A stretch of 64,000 nt of DNA, taken from assembly GCF_014851685.1 (NCBI RefSeq), contig NZ_JACVAC010000011.1, positions 147,943 through 211,942 on the forward strand. Reading direction: 5' to 3'. This stretch comes from Pseudomonas sp. PDM05 (GTDB taxonomy: Bacteria > Pseudomonadota > Gammaproteobacteria > Pseudomonadales > Pseudomonadaceae). The translations under genes and the position numbers were made by a program. This document shows, piece after piece, positions 18,118-26,282 of the stretch (positions within the stretch are counted from its first letter, which is position 1; every line of letters begins with the position of its first letter). The notes beneath the pieces were generated by a model that searched no databases, was not told the origin of the DNA, and saw nothing but the letters and a program-made list of their open reading frames with translations.

Positions 18118-19437
18118 TTAGACGTGTTCCGTGACCCTCAGGCCATCCCAGTCCGCGTTCTGAACCGGGGTTGGGTTCACAGCGGGCGAAGGTTTACCGT
18201 CCAGCGTCCGCAGCAGTGTTTCGCGATCGCAGGCGTTCTCCGAGATGGCCATCACCACGGTAGCCACGGCGTTGCTGGCCAGGCTGGTCAGCGCCCGGGC
18301 TTCCGACATGAAGCGGTCGATCCCGATCAGCAGGGCAAGGCCAGCCAGGGGAATGTCATGGATCACCGTCAGCGTCGACGCCAGTGCGACGAAACCGGCG
18401 CCGGTGACACCTGCTGCACCCTTCGAGGACAACAGCATGATGGCCAGCATGGTTACGGTCTGCATCAGGCTCAGTTCAATGTTGCAGGCCTGAGCAATGA
18501 ACACCGCTGCCAGCGAGAGGTAGATCGCCGTGCCGTCGAGGTTGAACGAGTAACCCGTTGGCAGCACCAGCCCCACCACACCTTTTTTGCAGCCTAAGGC
18601 CTGCAGCTTTTCCAACATCCGCGGCATCACCGGCTCGGTGGAGGAAGTCCCTAGCACCACCAGGAATTCTTCGCGCAAGTAGCGCAGCAACTTCCAGAGA
18701 CTGAAGCCATTCGCCCGGCAAATGCTGCCCAGCACCACGAAGACGAAGAAGGCACAGGCGATGTACAACGTCATGATCAGCTTGGCCAGCGAACCCAACG
18801 AGGTAATACCGTACTGGCCCACAGTGAACGCCAAAGCGCCAAAGGCACCGATCGGAGCAACGCGCATCAGGTAGGAGAAGATCTTGAACACCATGTGCGA
18901 GGCGGATTCCAGTACATCCAGTACCGGCTTGCCACGCTCGCCTATGGCTGAAAGAGCAAAACCACACAGCACCGCGATGAACAACACCGGCAGCACTTCA
19001 CCTTTATTGAAAGCACCGATGAAAGTATCGGGGATGATGTGCATGAAAAACTCGACCACTCCCAACTTCGCGGCGGAATCGGTGTACTGCGTCAGGCCCT
19101 TGGTGCTCAACTGGGTGGGGTCAATGTTCATGCCCACACCGGGTTTGAACAGGTAGACCGCCACCAGGCCGATAATCAAACTGATCACGGTCAACGCCAG
19201 GAACAGCAACATGGTCTTGCTCAACAGACGACCGAGCGCACGTTTGTCGCTCATGCCGGCGATACCGGTGACGATGGTGCAGAACACCACCGGAGCGATC
19301 ATCATCTTGATCAGTTTGATGAAGGCATCACCCAGCGGTTTCAAGGCAATGGCCTGTTGCGACCAGAAGTGCCCGACCAGCACGCCCAACAACACGGCGA
19401 AGAGAATCTGGAAGTAGAGCGATTTTACAACTTTCAT
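18118..19437 (-). CDS. dctA: DctA-type dicarboxylate:cation symporter
   Basis: 439 residues, a DAACS-family transporter. Recognisable blocks are the N-terminal MKVVKSLYFQILFAVLLGVLVGHF, the substrate/hairpin region VLGTSSTEPVMPRMLEKLQALG, and the NLDGTAIYLSLAAVFIAQACN cation-binding region. Canonical DctA proteins read SSSES at the first hairpin; here it is SSTEP, so this is probably a paralogue with shifted substrate preference. The ATG at 19437 follows GGGTGAT; an upstream ATG at 19449 lacks a ribosome-binding site. It lies 56 bases downstream of the PrpF-like gene and probably belongs to the same transcript. The symbol names the family only. Confidence 0.85.
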   Translation of the reverse strand: MKVVKSLYFQILFAVLLGVLVGHFWSQQAIALKPLGDAFIKLIKMMIAPVVFCTIVTGIAGMSDKRALGRLLSKTMLLFLALTVISLIIGLVAVYLFKPGVGMNIDPTQLSTKGLTQYTDSAAKLGVVEFFMHIIPDTFIGAFNKGEVLPVLFIAVLCGFALSAIGERGKPVLDVLESASHMVFKIFSYLMRVAPIGAFGALAFTVGQYGITSLGSLAKLIMTLYIACAFFVFVVLGSICRANGFSLWKLLRYLREEFLVVLGTSSTEPVMPRMLEKLQALGCKKGVVGLVLPTGYSFNLDGTAIYLSLAAVFIAQACNIELSLMQTVTMLAIMLLSSKGAAGVTGAGFVALASTLTVIHDIPLAGLALLIGIDRFMSEARALTSLASNAVATVVMAISENACDRETLLRTLDGKPSPAVNPTPVQNADWDGLRVTEHV

Positions 19438-19493
19438 GGCATCACCCATTTTTAGAATTGTGCTGATGCAAAGACGGCAATGACTAGAGGAAA

Positions 19494-20576
19494 TTATCCG
19501 GCGAGTCGTTGGGAAGCCGTGGCGTAGACAAAACCGGAGAACAGCCTGCGTGATGTACGCACCACCGAGGCACGAATTGTCTCACCCTGAGCACCGGTGT
19601 AGGACAATACGACATCTATCCCGCCGCTTGGATGTTCAATGCGTACTTGCTTCAAGCGCGGCTCGCTAGCCCCGCCGAGCAATTGTGCGACAACACTGCC
19701 TGGCGTGACACACGCGGTGGCCAGGCCGATGGAGCCGGTGATCGCCAAGGCGCGGTGGCAGTTGTGTGGCATGAAGTAGCGCACCTGGATGGTGCCGCCA
19801 GCCTTGGCCGGAGACACCAGTACAGGCTTGGGAATCACTTTGTCACTGACATCACCCAGGCCCATTGCCAACCCGGCTTGCAGTCGCAAGGCTTCCAGGC
19901 GGCGCAAGAACTCTTTGTCGGCATCCAATTCAGCAGGACTTTCATCACCGCGCTTACCCAGTTGGCCGGCTTCGATGATCATCATCGGCATTGCCATATC
20001 GATGCAGGTCACTGGAATGCCATCGATCAAATCCTGCGTTTGCCCAGTCGGGAAGAGTTTGCCGGTCTTGCTGCCCGCAGCATCCAGGAAGGTCAGTTGC
20101 ACAGGAGCGGCGGTACCCGGCACACCGTCGATGGCGGTGTCGCCTTCATAGCTGACCTGCCCATCGGGGGTCTGTACCTCGGCGTTCACAAAAGTCCCCG
20201 TGTTGAGGTTGCGAATCCGCACGCGAGTCAGATCTTTGCAGGCTTTTACCAGCCCATGCTCAATAGCGAATGGGCCAACGGCGCAAAGCATGTTGCCGCA
20301 ATTGGGTGCGGTGTCGACTCGACGCTGGGAGACCATGACTTGCACAAACAGATAATCGACATCCGCCTCAGGATGCAGCGATGGGCTGACGATCGCCACC
20401 TTGCTGGTTTGTGGGCTACCACCACCGATGCCGTCAATTTCCAGCTCATGGCCAGAACCCATCAGGTTGAGCAGCAGCTCATCACGCTCGTCGATCGCAA
20501 CAGGTAGATCCCAGGCGAGAAACACCGGGCCTTTGGAAGTACCACCGCGCATTAGCACACAGGGAATTCGTTGCAT
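19494..20576 (-). CDS. PrpF/GalD-family isomerase (aconitate-type isomerase or tautomerase)
   Basis: 360 residues with the diaminopimelate-epimerase-like fold of the PrpF superfamily: N-terminal RIPCVLMRGGTSKGPVF, the catalytic lysine region SPQTSKVAI (K59) and catalytic cysteine APNCGNM (C93), then the second-half signatures FMPHNCHRALAITG and RIEHPSGG. Relatives include 2-methylaconitate isomerase PrpF and 4-oxalomesaconate tautomerase GalD. No gallate or methylcitrate genes are nearby; the neighbours are tri- and dicarboxylate carriers, so an isomerase making cis-aconitate from trans-aconitate is a reasonable inference. ATG at 20576 gives the family N-terminus. It is transcribed divergently from a LysR gene. 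Confidence 0.85.
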   Translation of the reverse strand: MQRIPCVLMRGGTSKGPVFLAWDLPVAIDERDELLLNLMGSGHELEIDGIGGGSPQTSKVAIVSPSLHPEADVDYLFVQVMVSQRRVDTAPNCGNMLCAVGPFAIEHGLVKACKDLTRVRIRNLNTGTFVNAEVQTPDGQVSYEGDTAIDGVPGTAAPVQLTFLDAAGSKTGKLFPTGQTQDLIDGIPVTCIDMAMPMMIIEAGQLGKRGDESPAELDADKEFLRRLEALRLQAGLAMGLGDVSDKVIPKPVLVSPAKAGGTIQVRYFMPHNCHRALAITGSIGLATACVTPGSVVAQLLGGASEPRLKQVRIEHPSGGIDVVLSYTGAQGETIRASVVRTSRRLFSGFVYATASQRLAG

Positions 20577-20643
20577 GAATACTGACTCTTGTTGATCAAT
20601 CGGGGTAATTGTTGCCTTGTGAGCAAGAGTCGCAGGCTTTAAA

Positions 20644-20662
20644 ATTTGTTTCCAATGCAAAT
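20644..20662. promoter_or_regulatory. LysR-type operator candidate between isomerase and LysR genes
   Basis: The sequence ATTTG-N9-CAAAT is a perfect inverted repeat with the T-N11-A core of LysR-type boxes. It is the best such site in the 167-base divergent region, 68 bases before the isomerase ATG and 82 before the LysR start. That spacing suits control of the isomerase promoter and autoregulation. Confidence 0.6.
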
Positions 20663-20743
20663 ATCAGCCTGATTATTGCGTTTGACGAATGATGATTTTA
20701 GGATGAGCGGACTGAACAACTCTCGTCTGCTGAGATAAAAAAC

Positions 20744-21634
20744 GTGAATTATGAGCTGAACGACATCCGATCTTTCGTGAAAATCGCAGAACTTGGCAGC
20801 TTCCACGAGGCTGCCGATGCACTGCATCTCTCCCAGCCAGCCCTAAGTCGGAGAATGAAGAAGCTCGAAGAGGGATTAGGAACAGCCCTCCTCGATCGCA
20901 CGACAAGGAGGGTAAGTCTTACTAGCGTTGGGCGAGACTTCCTACCCAAGGCACGACGCTTACTGGATGACTTCGACGACTCGATCCTTAACATCCGGGA
21001 ACTGGCGGAGCGGCAGAGCGGCCGTGTAACCCTGGCCTGTATCCCCACCGCCGCTTTCTACTTCCTCCCGACGGTGATCCGCCTCTACAACGAGCGCTAT
21101 CCACAAATCCGCATTCGCTTGCTCGATCTCAGTGCAAACGAAGGCCTGGAGGCCGTTCTGCGTGGCGAAGCCGACTTTGGCATCAACATGATGAGCGGCC
21201 AGCACCCCGACATAGAGTTCGTGCCGTTGGTCAACGAGCCTTTTGTTTTAGCGTGTCGACGCGACCATGAGCTGGCTGAGCGCAGCGCAGTCACCTGGTC
21301 GGAACTCAGCAATTACCGCCTTATCGGGGTCGGTCGCCTGAGCGGCAACCGCATGCTGCTTGACCACGCGTTGTCGGGCTTGAGCTGGCGTCCACAGTGG
21401 TTCTATGAGGTGCAACACCTGTCTACATCGCTGGGTCTGGTAGAAGCTGGATTAGGCGTCTCGGCAATGCCGAGCCTGGCAATGCCTGCTGAGGATCATC
21501 CAACATTGGTGAGCGTCCCGTTGATAGAGCCCATCGTCAACCGATCGTTGGGACTGGTGTACCGAAGAGGCGCCTCACTCTCTCCGGCAGCGGAAAAATT
21601 CGTCTCGATACTGCTGGAGCAGTGGGAGCAATGA
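20744..21634 (+). CDS. LysR-family regulator divergent from the PrpF-like gene
   Basis: 296 residues from a GTG start. The HTH (LNDIRSFVKIAELGSFHEAADALHLSQPALSRRMKKLEEGLG) and the effector domain (about 92-295) are complete. Divergent placement against the isomerase-transporter operon and the LysR box between them make it the likely regulator of those five minus-strand genes. The island thus carries two LysR genes, one facing each half. The inducer is probably the transported carboxylate or a product of it; this is inferred from position. Confidence 0.92.
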   Translation: MNYELNDIRSFVKIAELGSFHEAADALHLSQPALSRRMKKLEEGLGTALLDRTTRRVSLTSVGRDFLPKARRLLDDFDDSILNIRELAERQSGRVTLACIPTAAFYFLPTVIRLYNERYPQIRIRLLDLSANEGLEAVLRGEADFGINMMSGQHPDIEFVPLVNEPFVLACRRDHELAERSAVTWSELSNYRLIGVGRLSGNRMLLDHALSGLSWRPQWFYEVQHLSTSLGLVEAGLGVSAMPSLAMPAEDHPTLVSVPLIEPIVNRSLGLVYRRGASLSPAAEKFVSILLEQWEQ

Positions 21635-21794
21635 CCTCTTTCTTCCCCTTAGCCTGGGTTGAGATAACCGCCGAGCGGCGTTGAGCAATGCCGACTATGT
21701 GGACGATTGCAACCGAGTGAATGGGTTGGCCGCGAACCTCGGGTGGCGAATTTAGCCACAAAATCGGCAAGTCACTTACGACAGGAATAATAGG

Positions 21795-23441
21795 ATGTTC
21801 GTACCGAAAGCGTTGGGCGGGATTGAAATCTACAGGGCGAGCAAACGTCATGAAGACCTTATCTTCCAACGAATCAAAAGAGGCGTATTCGAACAATTCG
21901 AACCCGGGATCTACACCGACAGGGCCGAAATAAAAAACATCGTGAATCACATGTTCGAACTGTATCGGAAAATCCTTGCCGAACACCTACGCATAATAAA
22001 TTCCAGGGGGTTCGCTTCATTCTTAGTGCAGCAATATGAACGCTACGGACAAATTTCCAATAAATACAAACTCGGCCTGCTTCCTAAAGAGGAAGAAATA
22101 TTCTGGCAGGGCTACGCAGTGTCAGCCCGTAGAGGGATAAAATATCTACTTGAACTGATCTGCCTGGCAGACATGAAAGACAACGCTTCGAACCATAGTC
22201 TCCCTGAACAACAAGATGCGATAGCTATGGTGTTTGTCGCCGCCGAAGAACTGGTCAGTCTTTATATGCGTAGCGACAACTATGTATATTTGATGGAGAA
22301 CGTCACACTCATCCTCGACCCTCTGGAAGAAACCTATTTTAATGTGCCTCAAGACGCCGATACAATTTTTGACCCGCGTGAGGCTTATCGTGATGAAGAA
22401 CTCTATATTCCCAGCCCAGACTTTCTGTGCGATCACGCCGCGCACAGTGAGCTTACTGAAGAAAGTTTCATTCGCCACCTAGGGATTACGTATACAACAG
22501 CTTTAGGTATTTTTCAGTGGATCATCACTACCTATAGCGACGCCGAACATCCAGAGCGTATTTGTTTTTTCTATCGCGACGAAGTACTTGCGAAAATTAT
22601 TCAGACTTGCGCGGTATCAGCAGAGCAGGCTCGATTATTTTTAGATGGGCTATCTCTCTCGCCTGAAAAAATGCGCGAGGAGCGCAGAGAGCTATTTAGT
22701 CCGAAACAAGAGTATAGAGCCTATAAGCGTCCGTTTTTTTACGATTACCATAACGGCGACGAACTGATGTTCTTCTCTCAGCTTATGGCAACAGAATGTT
22801 TAACATGTCTGGTCCGAGAATTCGCTTTCAAAAAAATCCCGACTGAATGGTACGCCAAACAGGTGGGTGCAGAGTTGGCAGATGTTTCCTTAAAGTCGGG
22901 TCGCTGGTTTGAAAGCGTGGTTACAAGCAACTTCGAGCGCGTTGGACTGCGCGGCCTGTCATCCGTAAAAAACCTGCGCTTCAAAAAGGGTCAAAAAATT
23001 GAAGTTCCAGCCGATGTCGGCGAAATCGACCATCTCGTTTTCTGCCCTGATCAACAATTACTCATCATTATTGAAGACAAACAAGTTATTCAATCTACCG
23101 AGCCTAGAACGCACCGGGATGATCTCACAAAATTTATAACCAGCAAAAATAGTTACAGCGAGAAATTCTCCAAAAAGTACACATGGGCCGCTGACAATCT
23201 CAACGATCTGGAAGCCTATTTTCAAGAGGTATTTGATCCCGGCATCCAGTTTGGTGCTATTTGCCGCGTAATGATAACGCGGTACCCAACATTCGTCGCA
23301 AATCAGATCAAAGACTTTACGTGTATCTCCCTCGTTGAGTTCATGAATATCTATTCTTCTTCGGGCAAACGCTGGATATTCAATAAAAACGAAGTGGTAA
23401 AGCTGGCACCGCACAGTCTTGAGCGCGATGAATCGCACTAA
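21795..23441 (+). CDS. Orphan protein with C-terminal PD-(D/E)xK-like nuclease signature
   Basis: 548 residues, not recognised as a whole. Residues 1-330 are mostly helical by composition, acidic and tyrosine-rich, with no signal peptide or membrane segment. The C-terminal part (about 365-520) has the arrangement of a PD-(D/E)xK/NERD-type nuclease: a helix with E373 (SGRWFESVV), then GEID (D412), a strand turn, and LLIIIEDK (E427, K429). The gene is clearly AT-richer than its neighbours, uses codons such as ATA and AAA more freely, and stands alone between two metabolic loci, so recent acquisition is likely. A stand-alone defence or DNA-processing role is possible but unproven. ATG at 21795 is the first start in the frame. 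Confidence 0.85.
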   Translation: MFVPKALGGIEIYRASKRHEDLIFQRIKRGVFEQFEPGIYTDRAEIKNIVNHMFELYRKILAEHLRIINSRGFASFLVQQYERYGQISNKYKLGLLPKEEEIFWQGYAVSARRGIKYLLELICLADMKDNASNHSLPEQQDAIAMVFVAAEELVSLYMRSDNYVYLMENVTLILDPLEETYFNVPQDADTIFDPREAYRDEELYIPSPDFLCDHAAHSELTEESFIRHLGITYTTALGIFQWIITTYSDAEHPERICFFYRDEVLAKIIQTCAVSAEQARLFLDGLSLSPEKMREERRELFSPKQEYRAYKRPFFYDYHNGDELMFFSQLMATECLTCLVREFAFKKIPTEWYAKQVGAELADVSLKSGRWFESVVTSNFERVGLRGLSSVKNLRFKKGQKIEVPADVGEIDHLVFCPDQQLLIIIEDKQVIQSTEPRTHRDDLTKFITSKNSYSEKFSKKYTWAADNLNDLEAYFQEVFDPGIQFGAICRVMITRYPTFVANQIKDFTCISLVEFMNIYSSSGKRWIFNKNEVVKLAPHSLERDESH

Positions 23442-23573
23442 TACGGTGCAATATGCCTACCCCGCATACCCCATTCTCAAACGTCATAATCCTCCCTTTT
23501 CCTACATGGTAATCTGCCACCTCCCTCATCGGCTTTGATCCCATGCAGTCAAAGGCCCCAACCAGGAAAGATC

Positions 23574-24443
23574 ATGCCGAAAAAGTCTCACACCGCCCTG
23601 CGCCGTAATTTTCGTGAATTGCTTGCAACGCCTACCTGCGTAGAAACCGCTTCCGTCTTTGACCCGATGTCCGCGCGTATCGCCGCCGACCTGGGTTTTG
23701 AAGTGGGCATCCTGGGCGGCTCCGTCGCCTCGTTGCAGGTGCTTGCCGCCCCCGATTTTGCCTTGATCACCCTGAGTGAGTTTGTCGAGCAGGCCACCCG
23801 CATCGGCCGCGTCGCCCAACTGCCGTTTATTGCCGATGCCGACCACGGTTACGGCAATGCCCTGAACGTGATGCGCACCGTCGAAGAACTTGAGCGTGCC
23901 GGTGTGGCCGCGTTGACCATTGAAGACACGCTGCTGCCCGCACAATTCGGGCGTAAATCCACGGATCTGATTTCCATCGACGAAGGTATCGGCAAGGTCC
24001 GCGCCGCGCTGGAAGCACGGGTCGATCCGGAACTGTCGATCATTGCGCGGACCAACGCCGGTGTATTGCCCACCGAAGCGGTGATAGAGCGCACCCTGGC
24101 CTATCAAAAAGCCGGTGCGGATGGGATTTGCATGGTCGGTGTCAGTGACTTCGAGCACCTGGAGAAGATCGCAGAAAACCTCACGGTGCCGTTGATGCTG
24201 GTGACCTACGGCAACCCGAAACTCCATGACGCCCAACGTCTGGCCAGCCTCGGCGTTCGTGTGGTGGTTGCCGGTCACGGTGCATATTTCGCCGCGATCA
24301 AGGCCACCTACGACAGCCTGCGCGCCCAGCGCCAGTTGACTCAGAGCACCTCGAACCTCAGCGCTACCGAACTGACGCACACCTACACGTTGCCCGAGAG
24401 TTACGTGGCGTGGGCGCAAGAGTTCATGGATGTAAAAGAGTAG
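23574..24443 (+). CDS. Oxaloacetate decarboxylase of the isocitrate lyase/PEP mutase superfamily
   Basis: 289 residues forming a TIM-barrel enzyme of the ICL/PEPM superfamily. Residues in FIADADHGYGNALNVMRTVEELERAG hold the Mg-binding aspartates; later blocks are AALTIEDTLLPAQFG and SIIARTNAG. Length and sequence resemble P. aeruginosa PA4872, shown to be an oxaloacetate decarboxylase giving pyruvate and CO2. The active-site loop lacks the KKCGH cysteine of true isocitrate lyases. AGGAAAG lies 4 bases before the ATG. It stands alone, after the AT-rich orphan and before an OprD gene in the same direction. A related carboxy-lyase specificity cannot be excluded. Confidence 0.85.
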   Translation: MPKKSHTALRRNFRELLATPTCVETASVFDPMSARIAADLGFEVGILGGSVASLQVLAAPDFALITLSEFVEQATRIGRVAQLPFIADADHGYGNALNVMRTVEELERAGVAALTIEDTLLPAQFGRKSTDLISIDEGIGKVRAALEARVDPELSIIARTNAGVLPTEAVIERTLAYQKAGADGICMVGVSDFEHLEKIAENLTVPLMLVTYGNPKLHDAQRLASLGVRVVVAGHGAYFAAIKATYDSLRAQRQLTQSTSNLSATELTHTYTLPESYVAWAQEFMDVKE

Positions 24444-24910
24444 TCCTTACCTGCCAGGTAAGCGGTGAATGCCCTCCTCCTGCCATGGGCTCACCGCCAC
24501 CGTTGGCGGCGTCACGCCAGCGCCACCCCATCGCATGCCCCGCCCTGAGCGCCCTGCTCACCAATGCCACTAACCGCAACTAAGCAGCCAACTAAAAACT
24601 CGCGCGCACGAAAAAAATCCGCCGCAGAGTCTGCGGCGGCAACCAAAGGATTTTGTCGAAGCAGAGCGGCTAAGACAGTTCCACGCTACACCCGATAGCA
24701 AATAAATACCGTGAAGTTTAATTAATCGAGTTTCATCCTTCCCCTGGCTGCAGGCCACGCAGACTCTGCTTAGAATCAGCTTCGGCAGCCACGTCGAAGA
24801 TAATAAAAACGGTAATGCCTCACCTGAAAACATCTGCCAAAACAATGTTATGCGCTATCCAACAAGTGCGGTGTTTGCGCGCGCGTTCAATATTCTTGGG
24901 GATTAAATAA
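24444..24910. other. 467-base intergenic region with palindrome and minus-strand terminator
   Basis: No credible protein gene. Just after the stop of the decarboxylase gene there is a palindrome at 24446-24462 (CTTACCTG-C-CAGGTAAG). A CCGCCA/TGGCGG repeat follows near 24490, then a textbook intrinsic terminator pointing along the minus strand (24612-24639). The last 60 bases hold the leader of the porin gene. The terminator has no annotated minus-strand gene in front of it, so a small RNA running leftwards from about 24800 is possible. Confidence 0.6.
24612..24639 (-). terminator. Intrinsic terminator on minus strand without an upstream gene
   Basis: Read on the minus strand: CCGCCGCAG-ACT-CTGCGGCGG, a perfect nine-base-pair stem with a three-base loop, followed by A and seven T. 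This is the form of a strong Rho-independent terminator. On the plus strand it has no T-run after the stem. No minus-strand coding gene ends here. Confidence 0.7.
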
Positions 24911-26233
24911 ATGTTTAAACACAGCAGTCTGCTGGCACTGGCGGTGTGCGCCAGTATCAGTCAAATGGCATTGGCCGAGTCGGTCAGCGACCAGGCCGAA
25001 TCGAAAGGCTTTATCGACGGCAGCAGCATCACCGGGCTGTTGCGCAACTACTACATGGACCGCGACCGCGCGAGCGGCAAGGCCGACAATCGTGACTGGA
25101 CCCAGGGCGCGATGCTCAACTACGCCTCGGGCTTCACCCAGGGCACCATCGGCTTCGGAGTCGATGCCTATGCCTACGGCGGGCTGAAACTCGACGCCAC
25201 CCACAGCGACGCCGGCACTGGCAACTTGCCGACCGACCGCAACGGCGATCCAGAAAATGCCTACGGCTCAGTGGGCGCGGCGGTGAAGGTAAAAATCTCC
25301 AAGACCCAGCTCAAGTTCGGCGACATGCAGCCCACCGCCCCGGTCTTCGCTACCGGCGGCACCCGCCTGTTGCCGCAGACGGCCACCGGTTTCGACCTGA
25401 CCAGCAGCGAAATCGCCGGCCTCGACCTGGAAGCCGGGCACTTCACCAGCACCAACAGCGGCATGACCAGCAACCACGACCACGACATCTACGCGACCTA
25501 CGCCAACATCGCCGCCAACAGTGCGAGCTTTGTCGGCGGCAAATACACCTTCAGCCCGTCACTGAGCGCGACGCTGTATGCCGGCGAACTGGAGGACATC
25601 TGGCGCCAGTACTACACCAACCTCAACTACGTGATCCCCTTGGGCCACGACCAGTCACTGGCCCTGGACGGCAACCTGTACCGCACCCTCGACACCGGCA
25701 GCGCCAAGGCCGGGGCGATCAACAACACCACTTATTCGGTGGCGGCGGCCTATTCGTTCTGGCAGGCACACACGCTGACGTTGTCGTTCCAGAAAGTGCA
25801 TGGCGATACACCGTTTGACTACATCGGCACCGGCAACAACGGTGCGGGCGAAGGCGGCGATTCAGTGTTCCTCGCCAACTCGGTGCAGTGGGGCGATTTC
25901 AACGGGCCCGGCGAGCAGTCCTGGGGCATCCGTTATGACCTCAACATGGCCAGCTATGGCGTGCCTGGGCTGAGTTTCATGGGCCGTTACATCAACGGCT
26001 CGGACATCGACGGCAGCCACACACCGGCTCACAGCGCCTACGCCAACGACTATGGCTCGGACGGCGCGCATCACGAGACCGATGTGGAAGCCAAATACGT
26101 GATCCAGAGCGGCCCGGCGAAGAACCTGTCGCTACGGGTGCGTGATGCCATCGTGTCGTCGAACGCCGACCAGGGCGATGGCAAGTTGAACGAGCTGCGG
26201 CTGATTGTCGACTATCCGTTTACCTTGCTGTAG
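24911..26233 (+). CDS. OprD-family outer-membrane porin (second copy)
   Basis: 440 residues. Signal peptide MFKHSSLLALAVCASISQMALA (cut near 22), then an OprD barrel beginning SKGFIDGSSITGLLRNYYMDRD and ending LNELRLIVDYPFTLL. The strands NRDWTQGAMLNYASGFTQGTIGFGVDAY and the long loops with glycine and asparagine are family features. It differs clearly from the porin at 15327, so it probably serves another solute. It may be functionally paired with the oxaloacetate decarboxylase upstream, although 467 bases separate them. GGGGA lies upstream of the ATG. Confidence 0.92.
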   Translation: MFKHSSLLALAVCASISQMALAESVSDQAESKGFIDGSSITGLLRNYYMDRDRASGKADNRDWTQGAMLNYASGFTQGTIGFGVDAYAYGGLKLDATHSDAGTGNLPTDRNGDPENAYGSVGAAVKVKISKTQLKFGDMQPTAPVFATGGTRLLPQTATGFDLTSSEIAGLDLEAGHFTSTNSGMTSNHDHDIYATYANIAANSASFVGGKYTFSPSLSATLYAGELEDIWRQYYTNLNYVIPLGHDQSLALDGNLYRTLDTGSAKAGAINNTTYSVAAAYSFWQAHTLTLSFQKVHGDTPFDYIGTGNNGAGEGGDSVFLANSVQWGDFNGPGEQSWGIRYDLNMASYGVPGLSFMGRYINGSDIDGSHTPAHSAYANDYGSDGAHHETDVEAKYVIQSGPAKNLSLRVRDAIVSSNADQGDGKLNELRLIVDYPFTLL

Positions 26234-26243
26234 GCGACCACAC

Positions 26244-26274
26244 TGAGCCGGCCGACAGGGCGCCGGCCGGCTCA
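26244..26274. terminator. Bidirectional hairpin between convergent genes
   Basis: Perfect 11-base-pair inverted repeat TGAGCCGGCCG-N9-CGGCCGGCTCA between the stop of the OprD-like gene and the stop of the BdlA-like gene. It has no U-run on either side, so termination strength is uncertain, but the position between two converging transcripts fits a shared terminator. Confidence 0.55.
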
Positions 26275-26282
26275 TGACCGTG

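Noticed and set aside
19494..20576. Gallate pathway assignment (galD)
   Set aside because: The protein looks GalD-like but no gallate dioxygenase, hydratase or aldolase gene is nearby.
24446..24462. Palindrome after the decarboxylase gene as a terminator
   Set aside because: It has almost no loop and no T-run; at most a protein-binding site.
24570..24845. 91-codon frame on - in the long intergenic region
   Set aside because: It reads through the terminator at 24612-24639 and has no ribosome-binding site.
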